From CAZMGV01 sp964565925 (GTDB lineage: Bacteria > JAGRBM01 > JAHCIT01), in assembly GCA_964565925.1 (NCBI GenBank), contig CAZMGV010000008.1:62001-126000 (forward strand): a DNA stretch of 64,000 nt. The letters are read 5' to 3'. A program made the position numbers and the translations under genes. Under the pieces are notes generated by a model that was not told the origin of the DNA, made no database searches, and worked only from the letters and a program-made list of their open reading frames with translations. Below, piece after piece: positions 51,885-58,433 of the stretch (the first letter of the stretch is position 1; every line of letters starts with the position of its first letter).

Positions 51885-52184
51885 TTATTGTTCAGCTATC
51901 TTTGAGTCAGATATTTCCTCGGCTTTACGCAACCACTTCCAAAAACGATTCGACATCCATCCCTGTCTATTCTTGATGTCAAGCTCGCAAACAAATACTT
52001 GTCCATCACCTCCCGCATACGGACTAAGTCGTCGGTGCCAGATCGCCACCGACTTACTGGTCACAATGATCCATGAGTTATCGGCAAAACGATACCAATC
52101 GTGAGCTTTATTAAGTTCTTCCTGCACTTGCTTGACGCTAACACCCTCATTGGGAATGAGCGACACTAGATAAAAACTTCTCAT
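51885..52184 (-). CDS. Cas2/SinR-like small protein
   Basis: A 99-residue protein. The pattern FYLVSLIPNEGVSVKQVQEE ... WYRFADNSWIIVTS ... LSPYAGGDGQVFVCELD ... FWKWLRKA resembles small Cas2/SinR/VapD-type ferredoxin-fold proteins, in which a first beta-strand is followed by DN-W-hydrophobic and a closing acidic strand. The assignment rests on pattern only. Its start overlaps the membrane-protein gene (ATGA), so the two are translationally coupled. It is not next to a CRISPR array. Confidence 0.6.
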   Translation of the reverse strand: MRSFYLVSLIPNEGVSVKQVQEELNKAHDWYRFADNSWIIVTSKSVAIWHRRLSPYAGGDGQVFVCELDIKNRQGWMSNRFWKWLRKAEEISDSKIAEQ

Positions 52185-52918
52185 CGCTCTTCGCCCTTTT
52201 CCGATTCGGCTTTGATTTCCGCTGTAGATTTCGCCGATGCGTCTTTGGACTCGGGAAGGTGGCGCTGCGTCTCTGACAAGGATACATTCACTAAAACTCG
52301 TAGCTCTTCTACGGCATTGGCCTCATTGCTTTGAAGGGCCCTAATATAAGTGTCAATTTCCAAGTCTGAGACGGCCTTATCAAAAGTAATTTGATAATTA
52401 CCATCAGTCTGCAGGCGTACAACAGTACCGATACCAACCAGCCGTTCAAACTTCTGAAAAAGACGATAGAATGACACAGTTGAGTTCATTGATAATGCGC
52501 CATAGGAACGCACAACCAATATACATTTAGCCTCTAAATACGGTGGATGTGGTGTCTTGACGCAAAGGACCTCGACGGCTGACTGGACCGCTATTGCCGC
52601 GGAATGGAGAGCGATAAACATAATGATGATGACTAATAGTGACAAATAGCCGACTAGAATAGTAATCCATAGCGGTAACGTGGCTGTAGGTGCCGTGGCA
52701 TGCCAAATGAATGCCAAAAATCCACTTAGAGCAATTCCCAAAAGACCCGGCAGATTAAGGGCCGCCTTCGTAATGAAAGCCCATGCCGTAGTTGGATTGC
52801 GTTTGCTCATTACCGTAAGACCCGCTTCCCAGCCACAAACGTTCCCTACGCAGACAAGTAAAACAAGTGATTTTCGGAATAGGAAAAGCATTAGGGCTGA
52901 GTCATTAGAATTCCGCAT
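52181..52918 (-). CDS. Membrane protein with cytoplasmic tail, low-GC island
   Basis: A 245-residue protein with two strong membrane helices (LNLPGLLGIALSGFLAFIWHA and LPLWITILVGYLSLLVIIIMFI) and a weaker hydrophobic N-terminus (FLFRKSLVLLVCVGNVCG). A cytoplasmic domain of about 130 residues follows, without motifs I recognise, ending in a charged Lys/Glu tail. Two-helix plus soluble-domain proteins are common membrane-damaging effectors in phage defence. Start may be ATG at 52918 or at 52810, the latter removing the weak first helix. It is the first gene of the three-gene low-GC unit. Confidence 0.62.
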   Translation of the reverse strand: MRNSNDSALMLFLFRKSLVLLVCVGNVCGWEAGLTVMSKRNPTTAWAFITKAALNLPGLLGIALSGFLAFIWHATAPTATLPLWITILVGYLSLLVIIIMFIALHSAAIAVQSAVEVLCVKTPHPPYLEAKCILVVRSYGALSMNSTVSFYRLFQKFERLVGIGTVVRLQTDGNYQITFDKAVSDLEIDTYIRALQSNEANAVEELRVLVNVSLSETQRHLPESKDASAKSTAEIKAESEKGEER

Positions 52919-53271
52919 CTCGTCTACACCGCTTGGCTATCTTCTAATGCACCTCCACATTCAGCTTTGTGCACAATCCAGCGGACAATCCCCTTTCCGA
53001 AATTGCACCCAGCAGGGCGCAATTTCCTAGAAATTCCCGCCAGTTACCAACTGTGACACTCCGTGACACACACGTCTGATACGTTGCTTTGCAGGTAAGG
53101 GGGCATATCGGCCCCGCCATCACAAGTCTGCCGCTTCCATCCCTGCGACCCCGAGGGCGGGGTCGCGGTCCCTTCCGGAGGAAGGGACTTTCGGGAGCCC
53201 TCTTCCCATGGAAGAGGGTCCGGCTGAAAGCCGGGGGAGATGGAGCAGGGATGGAGAAGGAGGTCCCTTTT
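52919..53271 (+). promoter_or_regulatory. Leader with four consecutive hairpins
   Basis: 353 bp without a gene. Four perfect hairpins stand in a row: GCGACCCC/GGGGTCGC (53145-53166), GTCCCTTCC/GGAAGGGAC (53168-53188), CCCTCTTCC/GGAAGAGGG (53198-53218) and CCGGCT/AGCCGG (53220-53234). They are bounded by CCATCCCTGC (53137-53146) and GCAGGGATGG (53245-53254), a 10-bp terminal inverted repeat. A perfect AAGGAGGT ribosome site follows at 53257-53264. Earlier, GAAATTGC (52999-53006) pairs with GCAATTTC (53019-53026), and GTGACAC is repeated with 10-bp period at 53053-53069. Confidence 0.7.
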
Positions 53272-54420
53272 ATGCTTCGAAACCCCGATCTGCCGCACTA
53301 CCAGCCCAGTGCGACCATCAACTGCCTCGTGCAGGCGATGCGAACGCCCGACCCGGTGATCGCCCGCAACCTGTTTCTGGAAGCCCGGGCGCGGGTCCTG
53401 CAGGGGGCCGTGTACCTGGGCGCCTGGACGAAGAACGACCGGGTCGCGTGCGAGAGCCACAAACTCACCCTGCGCGAAACCAATCGCCTGTACCAGGACT
53501 ACGACCGGATCGCGTTCGAGGCGCAGCGGCTGGCCGACGCCGAAGGCCGCGCGGCGGCAGCGGCACACGCCGACCTGCACAAGGGCCGCCACCGCCCCGT
53601 CACGGCCAGCCAGGAGGACTACCTCCCGCCGCTGGAAGGTCCGGAGGAAGCCACACCTGAACAGCGGGACGAGGCGGCCGCCATTCTGGAGTTCCAGAAC
53701 CTCGAAGCCGAGCGCGGGACCCTGGACTGCATCAGCCGGTTCTTTAAGGACCTAAACACATTGGAAATTTCTCCGCAGCTCCGCAACCGCCCGGAAAGGC
53801 TGGAGAATCTGGCGAAGGAACTTGTGGACGGAATCCCCGCCGAAGTGCTGGACGGGGTGGCGGACTCAATGGCGGATATGCATCCGCTGAACTTCGGAAC
53901 ACTCGGAGGAACGGTGAGGGGAGGAGACACAGACTCATCCGGCCTTCGGCCACCTTCTCTACAGGCAGAGAAGGCGGAAACCGTTCGTGGTGAGGAGGCT
54001 TGCGGTGCAAGCCGTCTCGAACCACACGGTTCCGCCGCTCGACCCTTCGACAGGCTCAGGGTGAACGGAGACTCCGCCCGGCTGACTACCCCGGGTCCAT
54101 TCAGCCCCGCGGATCTGTCCCCCCAATTCGGGGGGACCGCGAAGGCGAAGCCGGAGCAAGGGGGTTTGCGGGACGGGGGGACCGCGAGCCCCGGTTTACG
54201 GGAGGCGAGCAAGGGGGTTGAGCGCCCGGGTGAGAAACCCGAACCCTTCCTCGCCCCTGAAACGTTTCACGCTACCGCCGCGCGGCTCGACAGATCCGAC
54301 TCGGTGACCAGCATGGAATACTGGTCGCCGGAACTGGCGACGGAACCCGACCCCTTCGACGCCGACCACCGGGAGCGGGCGGCGCGGCTCAGGGCCGAGA
54401 TGGAGGCGGAGGGGACATGA
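53272..54420 (+). CDS. Unknown protein with repeat-encoded middle
   Basis: A 382-residue protein I do not recognise. ATG at 53272 lies 7 bases after a perfect AAGGAGGT. Residues 1-215 are helical and normal in composition (LVQAMRTPDPVIARNLFLEA, LTLRETNRLYQDYDRIAFEA, FKDLNTLEISPQLRNRPERL). From about residue 220 to 310 the protein is translated repeat DNA: GEEACGASRLEPHG, PFDRLRVNGDSARLTTPGPF and FGGTAKAKPEQGGLR. A charged tail of 70 residues follows. Either repeats inserted in frame, or the original gene ended earlier and the tail is accidental. No function can be inferred. Confidence 0.55.
   Translation: MLRNPDLPHYQPSATINCLVQAMRTPDPVIARNLFLEARARVLQGAVYLGAWTKNDRVACESHKLTLRETNRLYQDYDRIAFEAQRLADAEGRAAAAAHADLHKGRHRPVTASQEDYLPPLEGPEEATPEQRDEAAAILEFQNLEAERGTLDCISRFFKDLNTLEISPQLRNRPERLENLAKELVDGIPAEVLDGVADSMADMHPLNFGTLGGTVRGGDTDSSGLRPPSLQAEKAETVRGEEACGASRLEPHGSAARPFDRLRVNGDSARLTTPGPFSPADLSPQFGGTAKAKPEQGGLRDGGTASPGLREASKGVERPGEKPEPFLAPETFHATAARLDRSDSVTSMEYWSPELATEPDPFDADHRERAARLRAEMEAEGT
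53973..54067. repeat. Palindromic dispersed repeat, copy 4, inside a gene
   Basis: GGCGGAAACCG ... CGGTTCCGCC form outer arms, with TTCGTGGTGAGGAGGC and AACCACACGG inside, followed by CCCTTCGACAGGCTCAGGG. The same words occur in copies 2 and 3. It is read in frame by the unknown gene. A further hairpin (CCTTCTCT/AGAGAAGG) sits just before it. Confidence 0.78.
54068..54175 (+). repeat. 108-bp direct repeat, copy A
   Basis: Begins GAGACTCCGC, contains the stem GTCCCCCC/GGGGGGAC, then ACCGCGAAGGCGAAGCCGG and GCAAGGGGG, and ends CGGGACG. Copy B at 54475-54582 has the same length and order. This copy is translated in frame in the unknown gene. Confidence 0.85.
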
Positions 54421-54723
54421 GCACCCCCACCCGCCTTCGCTGTTGCTACGGCGGGTCTCCCCCGTCGAGGGGGAGAGACTCCGCGCGACTGACAACCCGG
54501 CGTCCGTTCAGCCCCGCGAATCGGTCCCCCCATTTCGGGGGGACCGCGAAGGCGAAGCCGGAGCAAGGGGGTTCGCGGGACGAGGGGCTCCTAAATTGAC
54601 TCGCCAGTCAGCTTTTGGTATCAAACGGGTCCGGCTGAACCGCCATTCATTTGGAGGGCGGCCCAGGCCGGAAACGGACGGGACGAAGCGTCACGCACTC
54701 ACAACCTTAAGGAGGTTCTCATC
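54421..54723. other. Intergenic region with repeat copy B
   Basis: 303 bp between the unknown gene and the thiolase. It begins with small hairpins (CCCGCC/GGCGGG and CTCCCCC/GGGGGAG), followed by repeat copy B. The last 140 bp are unique and should contain the thiolase promoter; AAGGAGGT at 54709-54716 is its ribosome site. No real ORF is seen. Confidence 0.65.
54475..54582 (+). repeat. 108-bp direct repeat, copy B
   Basis: Matches copy A (54068-54175) in order and length, with scattered substitutions. Its central stem CGGTCCCCCC/GGGGGGACCG is 10 bp with a five-base loop. Conserved blocks: GTTCAGCCCCGCG, ACCGCGAAGGCGAAGCCGG and GAGCAAGGGGG. Confidence 0.85.
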
Positions 54724-55980
54724 ATGGCGGATGCATTCATACTCGGTGCCACGCGCACCGCGATGGGCAAGAAGAAGGGTACTCTGAAGGACACGCACGC
54801 GATGGATGTCGCGGTGGCGGCCCTCAAGGGACTCCAGGAACAGTGCAAGCTGGACAGCGAAAAGCTCAAGATGGTCGACGACGTGATCATGGGCTGCGTC
54901 TCGCAGACCGGCGAGCAGGGCACGAACATCTCGCGCGGCTCGGTGCTCGCGGCCGGCTGGCCGATCGAGGTGTCGGGCGTGACGATCAACCGCTTCTGCG
55001 GCTCCGGCCAGCAGGCGGTGAACTTCGCGGCGCAGGCCGTGATGAGCGGCGCGCAGGATCTCGTGGTCGGCGCCGGTGTCGAGCACATGACCCGCATCCC
55101 CATGGGCGCGGACATGTATCTCCAGCAGAACATGCAGATGCCGTCCAAGCAGCTCATTTCCAAATACGCGCTGGTTCCGCAGGGCGTCTCGGCCGAGATG
55201 ATCGCCGAGAAGTGGGGCTTCACGCGCCAGCAGCTGGACGAGTTCTCGGTGAAGTCGCAGCAGAACGCCCACAAGGCGATCTCGGCGGGCCACTTCAAGA
55301 AAGAAATCACGCCGATGAAGCTGAAGGTCGACAAGGGCACGGCGGACGCCTACAAGGCGCACCTGGAGAAGTTCATGCCGGCCGCCGAAGCGGCCAGGCA
55401 CTTCTCCCCGGCCGACGGCGACAAGGTGGAAGTGACCTTCGACACGGACGAGCACCCGCGCCCCGAAACCACTCTCGAGGGCCTCGCCAAGCTCAGGCCG
55501 GTCTTCAAGCCCACGGGCGTCATTCACGCCGGTAACTCGTCGGGGATCGTGGACGGCGCCTCGGCGGTGCTGATCGGCTCCGAGAAGGCGGCCAAGGATT
55601 TGGGCCTCAAGCCCCGCGCCCGCATCGTCGCCATGGCGGTGGCCGGTTCCGAACCGGTCATCATGCTCACGGGCCCGATCCCGGCGACCCAGAAGTGCCT
55701 CAAGAAGGCCGGTCTCAAGATCGACCAGATGGACGTGATCGAGATCAACGAGGCGTTCGCCCCGGTGCCCCTCTGCACGATCAAGGACACCGGCATGGAC
55801 CCCAGCAAGGTGAACATGAACGGCGGCGCGATCGCGCTGGGTCACCCGCTGGGCATGACCGGCTCGCGTCTCATCACGACGATGGTCAACGAGCTGGAGC
55901 GCACGAACAAGCGCTATGGTCTCGCCACCATGTGCATCGGCTTCGGCATGGGTATCACGACGATCATCGAACGCGTGTAA
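54724..55980 (+). CDS. Acetyl-CoA acetyltransferase family thiolase
   Basis: A 418-residue thiolase that joins or cleaves acyl-CoA and acetyl-CoA. Catalytic Cys in NRFCGSGQQAV, the GVEHMTRIPMG loop, the NEAFAPVP box, the catalytic His in GAIALGHPLGMTGSR and the second Cys in TMCIGFGMGITTIIE are all present. The direction (fatty-acid breakdown or acetoacetyl-CoA synthesis) cannot be told from sequence. A perfect AAGGAGGT lies 7 bases before the ATG, suggesting high expression. A strong hairpin follows at 56003-56039. Confidence 0.94.
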   Translation: MADAFILGATRTAMGKKKGTLKDTHAMDVAVAALKGLQEQCKLDSEKLKMVDDVIMGCVSQTGEQGTNISRGSVLAAGWPIEVSGVTINRFCGSGQQAVNFAAQAVMSGAQDLVVGAGVEHMTRIPMGADMYLQQNMQMPSKQLISKYALVPQGVSAEMIAEKWGFTRQQLDEFSVKSQQNAHKAISAGHFKKEITPMKLKVDKGTADAYKAHLEKFMPAAEAARHFSPADGDKVEVTFDTDEHPRPETTLEGLAKLRPVFKPTGVIHAGNSSGIVDGASAVLIGSEKAAKDLGLKPRARIVAMAVAGSEPVIMLTGPIPATQKCLKKAGLKIDQMDVIEINEAFAPVPLCTIKDTGMDPSKVNMNGGAIALGHPLGMTGSRLITTMVNELERTNKRYGLATMCIGFGMGITTIIERV

Positions 55981-56002
55981 TTCCCGCGCCTGCGCTGGTT
56001 TG

Positions 56003-56039
56003 CCGGACCCCGGTTTCCTGCGAAGGAGCCGGGGTCTGG
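56003..56039. terminator. Long hairpin between thiolase and GMC genes
   Basis: GACCCCGG (56006-56013) pairs with CCGGGGTC (56029-56036); the stem extends to about 11 bp with a G-U pair, and an inner TCCT/AGGA stem closes the loop. It lies between the convergent thiolase and GMC oxidoreductase genes, so it could stop both. T-content downstream is modest. Confidence 0.6.
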
Positions 56040-56074
56040 TGTTTGAAGGGATGAAGGAGTTGCGGACGGAACTG

Positions 56075-57598
56075 TTATTGGATGAGCGCCGCGATGCGCT
56101 CGGCGAGCGCCGCTATCGTAAAGGTGGGCGGGATGCCGGGGGCCTTCGGATACAGCGACCCGTCCGCCACGTAGAGCCCCTTGTGGCCGAACACCTGGCC
56201 CGTGTGGTCGGTGAAGCCGGTGTCCGCACCCTGTCCGTCAGGTGTTTTGCCGATGGAACAGCCGCCCAGCGGGTGCACCGTGAAGATACGTTCCGCCCCC
56301 CTGCCCGCCGGCACGTTCACGCCGTAGCGCCCCGGCCGGTAGGCCCGGGCGACCTTCGCCATGGCCGACTCCATCTGGCTGAAGATGAGCGGGTCCACCG
56401 AGCGGCCCAGGTCGGTCATCAGCCCCTCACCGTCGAACGTGACCGTGCCGCTCGAGGCGTCGCGGCCCATACCCAGCAGCAGGATGGTCCGCTCGAGCCG
56501 CCTCTTCAGAACACCCGGCAGGTTCAGTTCGGCGACCGGCATGCCGACCTCGCCGATCAGGAACCGGTACGAACCGTCCCTGCGCCCTTCGCTCCTGACC
56601 GGAACAAACGAGTTGAACGCCGCTCCGTAGGTCGACTTCGACAGGTCCGGCGACCCGTACACGAGGCCCCCCATATCCGTGTTGGGCGAGAACCGCCGGC
56701 CCAGCGACCGCGGCAGGTTCGGCAGCGTGCGCAGCCCGTCCCGAGCCGAGAACAGCAGCCGCAGCGTGTTCATCGTCCCGGCGGAAACGATAATCCTCGC
56801 GGCCTGTACGGTTTCCTCGCGCTTGCTCGAGTGATCCAGGTAGCGGACGAAGTAACCCTTGCCGACCTCGCCGATGGTGATCGCTTCGCAGAGAGGCCGG
56901 AGCTCGGCGCCGTGTTTGAGGGCCCACGGAACGTAGGTCAGGTCCACCGTCGTCTTCGCGCGTTCGTTACAGCCAACGACACACATGCCGCAGTGAGTGC
57001 AGGTTTTCTGCTCGACACCGGCGGCGTTTTTGAATGTCTCCTGCCGTCTGGCGTCAGCGCCCCAGGCGATAGCGACGTCAGGGTATTTCACCTCACCGAC
57101 GCCGCTCTCCCGCGCCTTCTTCTCGAAGACGGCGTTCTTCTCCGGACGGTCCGGCAGCGGATGCGGCCGGAGCATGTGGCGGACCTTCTCGAAATACGGA
57201 TCCATCTCGGAAGCGGTGATTTCCGCCGGGAAATTGGCCCAGAAGTCGGGCTCCGGACGCTCCATGATGCTCGTGTAGATGAGCGAGCCCCCGCCCACGC
57301 CGCTGCCGGTCAGCACGTCGAGACTCTTGAAGGCGTGGTATTCGTACAGGCCGTCCGCGTTCAGCAGCAGGTGGCGCGATTTAGCGCCCCGCGCCCACCG
57401 GACATCGCGGACCGCCTTGCGGAAACCGCCGAGCGAACGGGGGAACTCGCGGTGGTGCGGCGAGCGTCCGCGCCCGGCCTCGCCCCACCAGGGGCCGCGC
57501 TCGAGGATCAGGACTTTCAGCCCCTTTTCCGCGAGACGCGCCGCCGTGATTCCGCCTCCGAACCCGGAGCCGATCACGATGGCGTCGAATGTATCCAT
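56075..57598 (-). CDS. GMC-family oxidoreductase (cholesterol oxidase-like)
   Basis: A 507-residue FAD enzyme. Dinucleotide loop AIVIGSGFGGGITAARLAEKG, then ILERGPWWGEAGRG and VLTGSGVGGGSLIYTS. A cysteine cluster THCGMCVVGCNERAKTTVDL resembles the C-x2-C-x2-C-x3-C of long-chain-alcohol and sterol oxidases or dehydrogenases. The C-terminus has the catalytic HPLGGC His and YVADGSLYPKAPGIPPTFTI. It probably oxidises a sterol or long-chain alcohol. A TetR gene lies 15 bp upstream on the same strand and may control it. Confidence 0.9.
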   Translation of the reverse strand: MDTFDAIVIGSGFGGGITAARLAEKGLKVLILERGPWWGEAGRGRSPHHREFPRSLGGFRKAVRDVRWARGAKSRHLLLNADGLYEYHAFKSLDVLTGSGVGGGSLIYTSIMERPEPDFWANFPAEITASEMDPYFEKVRHMLRPHPLPDRPEKNAVFEKKARESGVGEVKYPDVAIAWGADARRQETFKNAAGVEQKTCTHCGMCVVGCNERAKTTVDLTYVPWALKHGAELRPLCEAITIGEVGKGYFVRYLDHSSKREETVQAARIIVSAGTMNTLRLLFSARDGLRTLPNLPRSLGRRFSPNTDMGGLVYGSPDLSKSTYGAAFNSFVPVRSEGRRDGSYRFLIGEVGMPVAELNLPGVLKRRLERTILLLGMGRDASSGTVTFDGEGLMTDLGRSVDPLIFSQMESAMAKVARAYRPGRYGVNVPAGRGAERIFTVHPLGGCSIGKTPDGQGADTGFTDHTGQVFGHKGLYVADGSLYPKAPGIPPTFTIAALAERIAALIQ

Positions 57599-57613
57599 AA
57601 AACCTGGCAGCGG

Positions 57614-58294
57614 TCAGGATTTGGCCGGACCGGAAAGTCCTCGGGTCCGGAACAGCGCGTGAAGGCCGAACCGCGACGATTCGTGGATCAGCTCTTCCGA
57701 GGTCAGGTTCAGCCGGCCCGTCGCCCACCGGTAGAGCAGCTTTTCAATTCCGCCCATCATCATGGTGGCGGCGATCTCCGGGTTCACGTCGCTGTGGATC
57801 AGCCCCTTCGTTCGGGCGACCTCGAAATACACCGAGGCGAGCCGCATCAGACGGTCGTAGAACTGGTCGATCTTCTCGTCGAATCCGAGCGCCGAGCCCT
57901 GGGCCTCGCGGAAGAAAATCTTCACGAGATCCCGGTTTTCGTCGAAGAACTTGATCATGGGCCGGGACATGCGCTCGATGGAGCGCTCGATATCCTCCAC
58001 CGTGCGGAACTCGCTCTGCGGTTCCTTGACCGTGAACAGCTTCACGCTGGCGCCAAGCATCTCGTCCATGAGGACCGAGAAGACGTGCCGTTTGTCGTCG
58101 AAGTAGAGGTAGAAGGTTCCCTGCGCGATACCGACCTGCTTCACGATGTCGGAAACGTTCGTCGAGTGAAAACCCTTCTCGGCGAAGATCTTCTTCGCGG
58201 CGTTGATGATCGCCCGGCGTCGGGCTTCCTTGCCGGAACGGGTTTTTTCGTCACGCTTCTTGTCGGTAGCGGTTGCCTTGGGTGCTGCACTCAT
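57614..58294 (-). CDS. TetR/AcrR-family regulator
   Basis: A 226-residue regulator. HTH: RRAIINAAKKIFAEKGFHSTNVSDIVKQVGIAQGTFYLYFDDKRHVF. The C-terminal ligand domain is typical in length, with SVYFEVARTKGLIHSDVNPEIAATMMMGGIEKLLYRW near the end. Fatty-acid or sterol-linked TetR proteins look like this. ATG at 58294 has GGGGGA a few bases upstream; an in-frame start 13 codons earlier is less likely. It precedes the GMC oxidoreductase by 15 bp, so the two form an operon. Confidence 0.9.
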   Translation of the reverse strand: MSAAPKATATDKKRDEKTRSGKEARRRAIINAAKKIFAEKGFHSTNVSDIVKQVGIAQGTFYLYFDDKRHVFSVLMDEMLGASVKLFTVKEPQSEFRTVEDIERSIERMSRPMIKFFDENRDLVKIFFREAQGSALGFDEKIDQFYDRLMRLASVYFEVARTKGLIHSDVNPEIAATMMMGGIEKLLYRWATGRLNLTSEELIHESSRFGLHALFRTRGLSGPAKS

Positions 58295-58433
58295 AAGTCC
58301 CCCAAGGTATGGAAACGCCCGCCCCGCCGTCAAGTCGGGGCGCGTTAGGGTGGCCAGCCCGGGGTTTAACTGCCGGAAAGCCCATTCGGGCTGCTACAGA
58401 CACTTCGTTTCCATAAGGAGCTATAGAAACGAC

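Noticed and set aside
53137..53264. Hairpin row as a CRISPR or tRNA cluster
   Set aside because: The stems differ from one another, there are no spacers, and none can form a tRNA cloverleaf.
51033..54420. Prophage
   Set aside because: No integrase, capsid, terminase or lysis gene is present. Low GC and repeats alone do not support it.
58321..58341. GCCCCG/CGGGGC inverted pair upstream of the TetR gene as operator
   Set aside because: The arms are pure GC with a nine-base spacer in a GC-rich genome; chance occurrence is likely.
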